From Salinilacustrithrix flava (GTDB lineage: Bacteria > Actinomycetota > Acidimicrobiia > Acidimicrobiales > Salinilacustritrichaceae), in contig NZ_CP133888.1 of NCBI RefSeq assembly GCF_041228405.1, positions 2,108,001 through 2,172,000 of the forward strand: a stretch of 64,000 bases of DNA. Reading direction: 5' to 3'. Below are positions 1 through 7,668 of this stretch, in pieces (positions within the stretch are counted from its first letter, which is position 1; each line of letters opens with the position of its first letter). Under the pieces are notes generated by a model that saw only the letters and a program-made list of their open reading frames with translations, did not search any database and had not been told where the DNA came from. Position numbers and translations under genes: made by a program.

Positions 1-221
1 AGCGGGTGGAGCTGCACGTGGAGGCCCGCTGCTGGTGCGGGGCGCGGGCGACCAACAACGCCCGGCTGGTGAACGGCGAGCTGGTCCGGCACGGCGAGAC
101 GATCGTGGTCGGCGACACCGTGGCGGCCGACGACACGCCCCTGTTCGGCGACGTGGTCACCTACGAGCTGCTGTGCCGCCGCCACTTCCGGGCCGGCGCG
201 CTGGGCCCGCCGGACGGCTGA
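1..221 (+). CDS. tdk: Thymidine kinase, C-terminal fragment (cut by window edge)
   Basis: Only the last ~72 codons are present; the reading frame enters from the left edge. The visible part is the zinc-binding lasso end of type II thymidine kinase: a CWCG knuckle followed by RATNNARLVNGE, a VVGD segment, and the closing YELLCRRHF with the last zinc-ligand region. The enzyme phosphorylates thymidine in the cytosolic pyrimidine salvage pathway. The catalytic P-loop lies outside the window and cannot be checked. It ends with TGA at 219-221, 92 bp before the next start, and the same-strand neighbour is unrelated metabolically. Confidence 0.8.
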   Translation, partial: RVELHVEARCWCGARATNNARLVNGELVRHGETIVVGDTVAADDTPLFGDVVTYELLCRRHFRAGALGPPDG

Positions 222-313
222 GCGGGTGGGTTCTGCGCCGGGGTGCGTCGCTGTGTGACACTGGCCACAGACGTTGCCAGAAGGCAGCACGGACGGACCG
301 AGGGGGACGACGG

Positions 314-2914
314 ATGGTGGATTCGAACGGCACGCGTGACGGCAGCACCGAGCTCGATGTGGTGGTCGTCGGGGCCGGCTTCGCCGGCATGTACCTGCTG
401 CACCGGCTCCGGAACGCCGGCTTCTCCACCGTCGTGCTGGAGGCGGCCGACGACGTGGGCGGCACCTGGTACTGGAACCGGTACCCGGGTGCTCGCTGCG
501 ACATCCCGACGGTCGACTACACGTACAGCTTCGATCCCGAGCTCGAGGACGAGTGGACGTGGTCGGAGAAGTACGCCACCCAGCCCGAGATCCTCCGCTA
601 CGCCCAGCACGTCGCCGACAAGCACGACCTGCGCCGCGACATCCGCTTCGACACGCGGGTCGACGCCGCCCGCTGGGACGAGGAGTCGTCCCGCTGGCAC
701 GTGCGCACCGAGGCCGGCGACGAGCTGACCTGCCGCTGGTACGTCATGGCCACCGGTTGCCTGTCGATGCCGAAGACGCCCGACATCGAGGGTGCCGAGC
801 GCTTCGGCGGCGAGGTGTACTTCACGAGCCGCTGGCCCCACGAGGGCGTGGACTTCACCGGCAAGCGGGTGGGCGTCATCGGCACCGGGTCGTCCGCGAT
901 CCAGTCCATCCCGATCATCGCCCAGCAGGCGAGCGAGCTCACGGTCTTCCAGCGGACGCCCAACTTCTCGATCCCGGCGCACAACGGCCCCGTGTCCGAG
1001 GAGCGCAAGGCCGAGCTCGAGGCCGACCGCGAGGCCTACCGGGAGGCGGCGAAGTGGTCGCGGGGCGGCATCCCGGGCGAGCCCACCGAGATCAGCGCGG
1101 TGCTGGCCGACGAGGAGACCCGCAAGCAGCGCCTCGACGCCGCCTGGGAGAAGGGCGAGCTGTTCGAGATCATCGGCGTCTTCAACGACGTCCTGGTGAA
1201 CCCGGCCGCCAACGAGGTCGTCGCCGACTACATCCGGGGCAGGATCCGCTCCATCGTCGACGACCCCGAGACGGCCGAGGCCCTGTGCCCCACCGATCAC
1301 CCCTTCGCCTCCAAGCGCCCGTGCCTCGACAGCGGGTACTACGCCACCTACAACCTGCCCCACGTGCGCCTGGTCGACCTGCGCAAGCACCCGATCGCCA
1401 CGGTCACCGAGGCCGGCATCGACACCGTCGACGAGTCCTTCGAGCTCGACGCCATCGTCTACGCCACCGGCTTCGACGCCATGACCGGCGCGCTCGTGTC
1501 CGTCGACATCGAAGGGCGCGACGGCGTCACCCTGGAGCAGAAGTGGGCGGACGGGCCCACCACCTACCTCGGCCTCACCTCGGTCGGGTTCCCCAACCTG
1601 TTCACGGTCACCGGGCCGGGGAGCCCGTCGGTGCTGTCCAACATGATGGTGTCGATCGAGCAGCACGTGGACTGGATCGCCGACACCCTCGTCGACCTGC
1701 GCGAGCAGGGCTTCGACGTCATCGAGCCGACCCAGACCGCGGAGTCGGGCTGGGTGCAGCACGTCAACGACTGCGCCGACATCACGCTGTACCCGACGGC
1801 GAACTCCTGGTACATGGGCGCCAACGTGCCCGGGAAGCCCCGTGTCTTCCTGCCCTACGTCGGCGGCGTCGACGGCTACCGGCAGGCGTGCGACGAGGTG
1901 GTCGAGGCCGGCTACCTCGGCTTCGAGCTCCGCGGTGACGGCAGGGTGCAGCGCAACGACGGCGTGATCCGCCGGTTGCAGCCCGACGTGGCCATGGTCC
2001 TCGAGCTCATGGCCGAGATGGAGCTGCCCACGATGGACTCGATGTCCGCCGAGGATGCCCGCGCCTTCTCCGACACGATGAACGCCGAGCGCCCCCCGGG
2101 CCCCGACGTCGGCGAGATCGTCGACGGCACGCTGCCCGGTGCCGAGGGCGACCTGCGCTACCGCCTGTACCGACCGCCGACGCCCGGCCCGCACCCGGTG
2201 GTCGCCTACTTCCACGGCGGCGGGTGGGTGCTCGGCAGCCACGACTCCGACGACCCGTTCTGCCGCGACCTGTGCCTGCGGGCCGACGCGGTGATCGTCT
2301 CCGTCGACTACCGCCACGCGCCTGAGGCCCGCTTCCCTGCCGCCGCCGAGGACGGCTTCGCCGCCGTCCAGTGGATCGCCGAGCACCCCCAGGAGCTCGG
2401 CGGCATCCCCGGCGCGCTGGCCGTGGCCGGCTGGAGCGCCGGTGCCAACGTCGCTGCCGTGGCGGCCCAGAAGGCGCGGGACGCCGGTGCGCCGCACATC
2501 AGCGCCCAGGTGCTGGTGAACCCGGTGACCGACTCGGACTTCAGCCGCCCGAGCTACGAGGAGAACGGCGAGGGCTACATGCTCACCCGCGACCTCATGG
2601 CCTGGTTCTGGGACCACTACGCCGACCCGGCCGACCGCACCGATCCACGTGCGGCGCCCCTCCGCAACCCCGACCTGTCCGGCCTGCCGCCGGCGCTGGT
2701 CGTGACCTGCGAGTTCGACCCGCTGCGCGACGAGGGCGAGGCCTACGCCGAGGCCCTCGACGCCGCCGGCGTGCAGGTCCGGCACCTCGCCGGCCGTGGC
2801 CTGATCCACACCTCGATCACGGCCGTGGACATGATCATCTCGGCCACGGACCTCCGGGCCGAGATCGGCTCGGAGCTCGGGCGCATGGTGCGCGAGGGCG
2901 TTGCCGTCTCGTGA
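314..2914 (+). CDS. Baeyer-Villiger monooxygenase fused to an HSL-family esterase
   Basis: An 866-residue two-enzyme protein. Residues ~12-540 are a class B flavoprotein monooxygenase: FAD Rossmann motif GAGFAG (20-25), NADPH motif GTGSSA (190-195) and the BVMO fingerprint at 164-175. Residues ~575-866 are an alpha/beta hydrolase of the hormone-sensitive lipase type: oxyanion motif HGGGW (634-638), nucleophile elbow GWSAG (Ser708), Asp802 and His832. By family knowledge the first half inserts oxygen into a ketone to give an ester and the second half would hydrolyse that ester, so a one-chain ketone-to-acid-plus-alcohol pathway is inferred. The usual fingerprint His is Phe170 here (FGGEVYFTSRWP). 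The ATG at 314 has an AGGGGG ribosome site 7 nt upstream. Substrate unknown. Confidence 0.85.
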   Translation: MVDSNGTRDGSTELDVVVVGAGFAGMYLLHRLRNAGFSTVVLEAADDVGGTWYWNRYPGARCDIPTVDYTYSFDPELEDEWTWSEKYATQPEILRYAQHVADKHDLRRDIRFDTRVDAARWDEESSRWHVRTEAGDELTCRWYVMATGCLSMPKTPDIEGAERFGGEVYFTSRWPHEGVDFTGKRVGVIGTGSSAIQSIPIIAQQASELTVFQRTPNFSIPAHNGPVSEERKAELEADREAYREAAKWSRGGIPGEPTEISAVLADEETRKQRLDAAWEKGELFEIIGVFNDVLVNPAANEVVADYIRGRIRSIVDDPETAEALCPTDHPFASKRPCLDSGYYATYNLPHVRLVDLRKHPIATVTEAGIDTVDESFELDAIVYATGFDAMTGALVSVDIEGRDGVTLEQKWADGPTTYLGLTSVGFPNLFTVTGPGSPSVLSNMMVSIEQHVDWIADTLVDLREQGFDVIEPTQTAESGWVQHVNDCADITLYPTANSWYMGANVPGKPRVFLPYVGGVDGYRQACDEVVEAGYLGFELRGDGRVQRNDGVIRRLQPDVAMVLELMAEMELPTMDSMSAEDARAFSDTMNAERPPGPDVGEIVDGTLPGAEGDLRYRLYRPPTPGPHPVVAYFHGGGWVLGSHDSDDPFCRDLCLRADAVIVSVDYRHAPEARFPAAAEDGFAAVQWIAEHPQELGGIPGALAVAGWSAGANVAAVAAQKARDAGAPHISAQVLVNPVTDSDFSRPSYEENGEGYMLTRDLMAWFWDHYADPADRTDPRAAPLRNPDLSGLPPALVVTCEFDPLRDEGEAYAEALDAAGVQVRHLAGRGLIHTSITAVDMIISATDLRAEIGSELGRMVREGVAVS

Positions 2915-2934
2915 GCGGGCGACCGCTCGCCGCC

Positions 2935-2977
2935 GATCGGCGCTGAACGGGCAGATGCGCTCTGTTCAGCGCCGATC
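2935..2977. terminator. Bidirectional hairpin terminator
   Basis: A perfect 14-bp inverted repeat (2935-2948 and 2964-2977, arm GATCGGCGCTGAAC) with a 15-nt loop lies between two converging genes. The right arm contains the stop codon of the minus-strand gene (2966-2968). There is no T-run, which is usual for high-GC actinobacterial terminators. It probably ends transcription from both sides. Confidence 0.7.
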
Positions 2978-4423
2978 CTCGGGCAGCGAGGCTCGCGTGA
3001 CAGGGCGGACGAACTCGCCGAGGGGCGTGCGCGTCCAGAAGTTGCCGGTCTCACGCCGCTCGGCGCGGGTCGCGTACCGGTAGCGGTACCGGCGCGCTCG
3101 CACGGCTCGGGGCGGCTCGTCGGGGAACGGGTTGCGGCCGAGCAGCGAGCAGATGTCGGGGTCGTTCTCCAGCAGCCCCCGCAGGAACGGCGCCAGCCAC
3201 GGCTCGGCGTAGGACGCCGACAGGGGCACGAACCACAGGAGCCAGTCGAGTCGCAGGTGGTACGGGGCGATCTGGCGGGGTCGCTGCGCCGGGTCCGTGG
3301 GCTTGCCCTTGAACCCGTACTCCCGCCACACGGTGTCCGGGCCGGGGTCGGGGTCGTCGGTGCCCTCGATCACGATCTCGTCGCGGGTGCGGGTGATCGA
3401 GCCGAACGCCCCGTAGGTGTTCACGAGGTGGAGCGGGTCGTAGCTGGCATTCATCCGCTGGTGCTTCGACAGCAGGTTCTTCGCCGGTCCGATCGACAGG
3501 ACCGCCACGACCGCGACGGCGACGCCGACCACGATGTCGAACCAGACCGGGGACGCGGAGAGCTCGGTCGGGGGCGAGAGCCCGGTCACGGCCTCGATGA
3601 GGTGGCCGTCCAGCGCGGCGAAGCCGATCACGATCGTGAGCAGGTTCAGCCAGGCGAAGTTGCCGCTGAGCATGAGGTACGCCTGCGTCACGATCATGAG
3701 CACCGCGGCGCCGGAGCGGACCGGCTGCGGGGCGAACAGCAGCACGGGCGCGACCAGCTGGGCGACGTGGTTCGCCGCCACCTCCACCCGGTGCAGGGGC
3801 CGGGGGAGGAGGTGGAACCAGCGGCTGAGCGGGTTCGGCATCGGCTGGGTCTCGTGGTGGTACTCGAGGCAGGTGAGGTCCCGCCAGCACGCGTCTCCCC
3901 GCAGCTTGATGAGGCCGGCCCCGAGCTCGAGCCGGAACAGCAGCCACCAGAGCAGCACCAGCACCGCCGCCGGTGCCTCGACGTCGGCGGGGCCGAGGAA
4001 GATCGCCAGGAACCCGGCCTCGCAGAGCAGCGACTCCCAGCCGAAGGCGTACCACCGCTGGCCCACGTTCACGATCGACAGGTACAGCGCCCACAGGAGC
4101 GCCCAGGCCGCCATCGTGAGCAGGATCGGGCCTCGATCGAGCACGCCGACGAGGGCTCCGGCCGACACGGCGATGCCGGTCCAGGCCACGGCGAGGAAGG
4201 TGCGGTCCGTGCTGCGCCAGTGGAAGATGCTCGGGGCCCGACGGAACGGGACGCGTGCCACGAACGAGGCCATGGGCGTGAGGCCCCGGGACCCGAGCAG
4301 GCCGCGGAACTGGTTCCGGGCGGCGATGAACGCGACCAGGTAGACGAGGGCCAGCCCGCGCTGGAAGAGCAGCCGGGCGCTCGCATCTGCGACATCGGGC
4401 AGCCAGTGCATCGCGTCGGTCAC
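2966..4423 (-). CDS. Lipase maturation factor-like membrane protein
   Basis: 485 residues, GTG start. The chain alternates many hydrophobic helices (for example around residues 20-35, 75-125, 140-160 and 205-250) with a soluble C-terminal part holding the conserved WREYGFKGKP and APYHLRLDWLLWF segments typical of the lipase maturation factor family (LMF1/LMF2). In animals LMF1 helps lipases fold in the ER; the bacterial role is not established. It converges on the BVMO-esterase fusion, but no functional link is shown by that. The gene is monocistronic and is separated from the neighbouring acyl-CoA dehydrogenase by a 52-bp divergent promoter region. Confidence 0.75.
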   Translation of the reverse strand: MTDAMHWLPDVADASARLLFQRGLALVYLVAFIAARNQFRGLLGSRGLTPMASFVARVPFRRAPSIFHWRSTDRTFLAVAWTGIAVSAGALVGVLDRGPILLTMAAWALLWALYLSIVNVGQRWYAFGWESLLCEAGFLAIFLGPADVEAPAAVLVLLWWLLFRLELGAGLIKLRGDACWRDLTCLEYHHETQPMPNPLSRWFHLLPRPLHRVEVAANHVAQLVAPVLLFAPQPVRSGAAVLMIVTQAYLMLSGNFAWLNLLTIVIGFAALDGHLIEAVTGLSPPTELSASPVWFDIVVGVAVAVVAVLSIGPAKNLLSKHQRMNASYDPLHLVNTYGAFGSITRTRDEIVIEGTDDPDPGPDTVWREYGFKGKPTDPAQRPRQIAPYHLRLDWLLWFVPLSASYAEPWLAPFLRGLLENDPDICSLLGRNPFPDEPPRAVRARRYRYRYATRAERRETGNFWTRTPLGEFVRPVTRASLPEDRR

Positions 4424-4475
4424 CTACCCATCGGTGGTGTGGAGCACGCCCCGACGGGCGTGAGAGCCTGCAGCC

Positions 4476-5669
4476 ATGATCGCGTCGCACACGAGCTCGG
4501 CGGTGGCCGAAGCCGAGTCCTTCCTCGCCGAGCACTGGTCACCCGACGTCGACCGTCGAGCCTGGCGCGAGCTGGTGGTGGACGGGCGGTGGGCGGCGCT
4601 GCGCTGGCCGAGCGAGTGGTACGGCCGCGATCTGGACGACGACGAGGCCGAGGCGGTCGAGGCCACCTTCGCCGCTGCCGGCGCGCCCGGGCCGGGGCAG
4701 GACAAGTACAACCTCTGGGCCGGGACCCTGCTCGCCCACGGCGGCGACGAGCTCAAGGCGCGCATGCTGCGCCCGCTCCTGCTGGACGAGGTCGCCATGT
4801 GCCTGCTCTACAGCGAACCGGGCGCCGGCTCCGACCTGGCGGCGATCCGGACCACCGCCGTGCGCGACGGCGACGAGTGGGTCGTGAACGGCCAGAAGGT
4901 CTGGACCTCCGGCGCCCAGGGGGCGGACTACGGGATGCTCATCGCCCGCACCGACTGGGATCAACCCAAGCACCGGGGCATCACGTTCTTCTGGTTCCCG
5001 ATGCGCCAGGACGGGGTCGAGGTGCGACCGCTCCGCCAGGCCACCGGCGACGCCCGCTTCAACGAGGTGTTCCTCACCGATGCCAGGGTGCCCGACAGCC
5101 ACCGCCTCGGCGAGCTCGGCAAGGGCTGGTGGGTGCTGCAGACCGCGCTCACGTACGAGCGGGCGGTGATGGGCGTGACCCAGCGCCGCAGCGAGGGCAG
5201 CGGGGGTGCGACCGCCGAGGCCCACGGGCGGATCCCGGTGCCCGACACCTCCCTGGTCCGCCTCGCCCAGGAGGCCGGCCGGGCCGACGACCCGGTGATC
5301 CGCCAGGACCTGGCCCGGCTCCACGCCATGCGCACGGTGAACGAGTGGAACGGCCAGCGGGCCAAGGCGGTGGCCGAGGCCGGCGGGTCCTCGCCGCTGG
5401 CGTCGCTCGGCAAGCTCGCCATGTCCGGCATCCTCCACTTCGCCGGCCACCTGCAGGGCGAGATCCTCGGCATGCAGGGCACGCTGGACGGCGACGCACA
5501 CCCCCGGGCTCGGGATGCCAACTACTCCCAGCTCAACGCCTACTTCACCTCGATCGGCGGCGGCACCGACCAGATCCAGCGCAACATCATCGGCGAGCGC
5601 ATCCTCGGCCTGCCGCGGGAGCCCGAGGTCGACCGGGGCACCCCGTTCAAGGACGTGGCGAGGAGCTGA
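4476..5669 (+). CDS. Acyl-CoA dehydrogenase
   Basis: 397 residues, close to the usual ~380-400 for the family. It carries the FAD/substrate signature SEPGAGSD (113-120), the WTSG flavin-contact motif (143-146) and the C-terminal GGTDQIQRNIIGERILGLP segment. The enzyme would oxidise an acyl-CoA thioester to the 2-enoyl-CoA with FAD, in fatty acid, branched-chain or steroid side-chain catabolism; the sequence does not tell which. ATG is preceded by GAGCCT and a 6-nt gap without a Shine-Dalgarno site, suggesting a leaderless message. Its 3' end overlaps the convergent arsR gene by 23 bp. Confidence 0.85.
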   Translation: MIASHTSSAVAEAESFLAEHWSPDVDRRAWRELVVDGRWAALRWPSEWYGRDLDDDEAEAVEATFAAAGAPGPGQDKYNLWAGTLLAHGGDELKARMLRPLLLDEVAMCLLYSEPGAGSDLAAIRTTAVRDGDEWVVNGQKVWTSGAQGADYGMLIARTDWDQPKHRGITFFWFPMRQDGVEVRPLRQATGDARFNEVFLTDARVPDSHRLGELGKGWWVLQTALTYERAVMGVTQRRSEGSGGATAEAHGRIPVPDTSLVRLAQEAGRADDPVIRQDLARLHAMRTVNEWNGQRAKAVAEAGGSSPLASLGKLAMSGILHFAGHLQGEILGMQGTLDGDAHPRARDANYSQLNAYFTSIGGGTDQIQRNIIGERILGLPREPEVDRGTPFKDVARS

Positions 5670-6006
5670 CCGCCGCGCCGGGCGCCAGGGCGTCCTGGAT
5701 GGCCGACAGCCGCTCGGGGACGACGCGGTACCAGGCCCACCGGCCCCGCTTCTCCCGGGACAGCAGGCCGGCCTCCACGAGGAGCGAGAGGTGGTGGGAC
5801 ACGGTCGGCTGGGAGCGGCCGAGGGGCTCCACCAGGTCGCACGCGCACGCCTCGCCGGCCTCGGCGGTGGCCACCAGGGAGAGCAGGCGGAGCCGCGCGG
5901 GGTCGGCGAGGACCTTGAGCAGCCCGGCGAGCTCCTCGGCCTCGTCCTCGGCCAGCAGCGACGCGGTCACGGGCTGGCAGCAGACCTCGGTTGGGTGCGC
6001 CTCCAC
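5647..6006 (-). CDS. arsR: ArsR/SmtB-family metal(loid)-responsive repressor
   Basis: 119 residues with a central winged helix (recognition helix around SQPTVSHHLSLLVEAGLL). A CxC pair (Cys54, Cys56) within ACACDL and an N-terminal Cys9-Cys10 pair match the alpha3N-type sensor site known in CadC and classic ArsR proteins, so thiophilic metal or As(III)/Sb(III) sensing is likely. The GTG start is preceded by GAGGAGG. It is transcribed divergently from the ArsI/CadI-like gene across a 94-bp region with two palindromes, which implies joint repression. Its last 23 bp overlap the end of the acyl-CoA dehydrogenase gene. Confidence 0.85.
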   Translation of the reverse strand: MEAHPTEVCCQPVTASLLAEDEAEELAGLLKVLADPARLRLLSLVATAEAGEACACDLVEPLGRSQPTVSHHLSLLVEAGLLSREKRGRWAWYRVVPERLSAIQDALAPGAAVSSSPRP

Positions 6007-6022
6007 GGGACCTCCTCGATCT

Positions 6023-6044
6023 CACATTGACAACTGTCGATGTG
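6023..6044. promoter_or_regulatory. Operator 1 of the arsR/cadI region
   Basis: Palindrome with 10-bp arms CACATTGACA / TGTCGATGTG (one mismatch) and a 2-nt centre. It covers the -35 hexamer of the cadI promoter, so a bound repressor would block polymerase. Confidence 0.65.
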
Positions 6045-6054
6045 TTGGTAGGGT
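6027..6054 (+). promoter_or_regulatory. Promoter of cadI/arsI-like gene
   Basis: A consensus -35 TTGACA (6027-6032) and -10 TAGGGT (6049-6054) are separated by 16 bp. The predicted start near 6061 falls at the edge of operator 2. This is one of the few consensus sigma70-type promoters in the window. Confidence 0.7.
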
Positions 6055-6062
6055 GCACCAGA

Positions 6063-6080
6063 CATCGACGAACGTCGATG
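6063..6080. promoter_or_regulatory. Operator 2 of the arsR/cadI region
   Basis: Perfect palindrome CATCGACG-AA-CGTCGATG, with the same half-site as operator 1. Its centre is 38 bp from the centre of operator 1. It sits at the predicted transcription start, a typical ArsR-repressor position. Confidence 0.7.
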
Positions 6081-6100
6081 AACCGTACCAGGAGGATCCC

Positions 6101-6523
6101 GTGTCCCGAGTCCAGCTCGCCCTCAACGTCAGCGACATCGACGAGGCCGTGGCGTTCTACGCCAAGCTCTTCGCCACCGAGCCGCTCAAGCGCAAGCCCG
6201 GCTACGCCAACTTCGCCATCGCCGACCCGCCTCTCAAGCTCGTGCTCTTCGAGGTCGCCGACGGTGCCCTCGGCGGCACGATCAACCACCTCGGCGTGGA
6301 GACCGACAGCGCAGCCGAGGTCGAGGCGGCCGAGGCCCGCCTCGCCGATGACGGCCTCGAGACCACCGGCATCGACGACACGATCTGCTGCTACGCCAGC
6401 AAGGTCGAGACCTGGGTCACCGACCCCGACGGCGCGCGTTGGGAGTGGTACGTCAAGACCGGCGACACCGAGCAGATGGCCAACGAGGTCGTCACCGCCG
6501 GTGGCCCGGCCTGCTGCGGCTGA
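6101..6523 (+). CDS. ArsI/CadI-family glyoxalase-fold metal(loid) resistance protein
   Basis: 140 residues, starting at GTG with GGAGG five nt upstream. The N-terminus SRVQLALNVSDIDEAVAFY and the vicinal cysteines in TICCYA are characteristic of the ArsI (C-As lyase) / CadI (cadmium-induced) family of vicinal-oxygen-chelate enzymes; the Cys pair binds trivalent organoarsenicals in characterised ArsI. A further CC near the C-terminus (PACCG) is extra. The divergent ArsR gene and shared operators support induction by arsenite, antimonite or cadmium. No efflux pump or arsenate reductase is beside it. Organoarsenical cleavage as opposed to metal sequestration cannot be decided from sequence. Confidence 0.85.
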   Translation: MSRVQLALNVSDIDEAVAFYAKLFATEPLKRKPGYANFAIADPPLKLVLFEVADGALGGTINHLGVETDSAAEVEAAEARLADDGLETTGIDDTICCYASKVETWVTDPDGARWEWYVKTGDTEQMANEVVTAGGPACCG

Positions 6524-6526
6524 CCC

Positions 6527-7624
6527 TCAGCGGGCCTGCTGGCGCTGGTGCTGTCGCCAGCCCTGCAGCCCGGCCACGCTGAACCCGAGGAACACCAGCG
6601 GCGCCACGATCAGCGCGGCGGGACCGACCACGTCGACCGCCCCGCTGTCGCTGGCGTCGAGGACCACGAACCCCACGTACAGGGCGTAGAAGGCCACCAG
6701 CACGAAGCCCTCCCAGCGCTCGATGCGGAAGCCCTTCCAGATGATCGGCACGAGCACGACCGTGGCGGCCAGGAGGACCGGGAAGTCGACCCGCAGGGAG
6801 CTGTCGGCGACGGGGATCGGATCGGGGGAGACGAGCGCGGTGGCGCCGAGCACCGACAGCAGGTTGAACAGGTTCGAGCCGACCACGTTGCCGACGGCGA
6901 TGTCGCGCTGACCCCGCAGCGCAGCCATCAGCGACGTGGCCAGCTCGGGCAGCGACGTCCCGATGGCCACGACGGTGAGGCCGATCACCAGGTCGCTGAC
7001 GCCGAGGTCCTCGGCGATGTCGGTGGCGGAGCCGACGAGCAGCTGGGAGCCGAGCACGAGCATGCCCAGCCCCACGACCAGCAGCGCCACCTGGATCGGC
7101 AGCGGCTTGTCGATCACGTCGACCTCGAGCTCCTCGACGGCCTCGTCGTACTCCTCGAGGACGTCGGCGCGCTCGTTGCGGGCGACCCGGATGAGCCAGG
7201 TCGTGTAGGTGAGGATCGCGGCGAAGAGGATGGCCCCGTCGACCCGGCCGATCTCGTTGTCCAGCGAGAGCACCAGGGTGACGACCGACGCGGCGATGAG
7301 CAGCGGGATGTCCAGGCGGATGATGCGCTGGGACACCACCAGACCGCCCACCGCCGCCGACACCCCCAGGATCAGGAGGATGTTGGCGATGTTGGAGCCG
7401 GCCACGTTGCCGAAGGCCACCTCGCCGTCGCCGGCGAAGCCGGCGCTCACGCTGACGGCGAGCTCCGGCGCGCTGGTGCCGAAGGCGACGACGGTGAGCC
7501 CGATGATGACCGGGGCGATGCCGAAGCGGGTCGCGATGGACGCCGCGCCGCGCACCAGCAGCTCGGCGCCGGCGACGAGGCACACCAGGCCGACCCCGAG
7601 GACGACGAACGTGAAGGGGGACAT
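6527..7624 (-). CDS. Calcium/sodium (CaCA family) antiporter
   Basis: About 365 residues with ten or so hydrophobic helices. Both alpha-repeats are clear: GTSAPELAVS with GNVAGSNIANILLILG in the first half, and GTSLPELATS with GNVVGSNLFNLLSVLG in the second. These form the cation-translocation site of YrbG-type Ca2+:cation exchangers in the inner membrane. The acidic loop between the halves (EEYDEAVEELEVD) fits the family. ATG at 7624 is chosen because the first helix follows directly and CACTGT lies 8 nt upstream; a GTG at 7642 would add six residues. The gene converges on the ArsI-like gene with a 3-bp gap between stops. Confidence 0.85.
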   Translation of the reverse strand: MSPFTFVVLGVGLVCLVAGAELLVRGAASIATRFGIAPVIIGLTVVAFGTSAPELAVSVSAGFAGDGEVAFGNVAGSNIANILLILGVSAAVGGLVVSQRIIRLDIPLLIAASVVTLVLSLDNEIGRVDGAILFAAILTYTTWLIRVARNERADVLEEYDEAVEELEVDVIDKPLPIQVALLVVGLGMLVLGSQLLVGSATDIAEDLGVSDLVIGLTVVAIGTSLPELATSLMAALRGQRDIAVGNVVGSNLFNLLSVLGATALVSPDPIPVADSSLRVDFPVLLAATVVLVPIIWKGFRIERWEGFVLVAFYALYVGFVVLDASDSGAVDVVGPAALIVAPLVFLGFSVAGLQGWRQHQRQQAR

Positions 7625-7668
7625 CGCCGCGCACAGTGCCACGCCGCCGGGGCGCGAGCGCGCATCGG

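Noticed and set aside
161..2809. An 882-codon minus-strand open frame opposite the BVMO-esterase gene
   Set aside because: Low-complexity V/G/H/D-rich translation with no motif; the plus strand encodes two enzymes with full catalytic sets.
3257..6523. A 1088-codon plus-strand open frame that ends in the ArsI-like protein
   Set aside because: Only its last 140 codons are real; the rest crosses the antisense of the lipase maturation factor gene and out-of-frame acyl-CoA dehydrogenase sequence.
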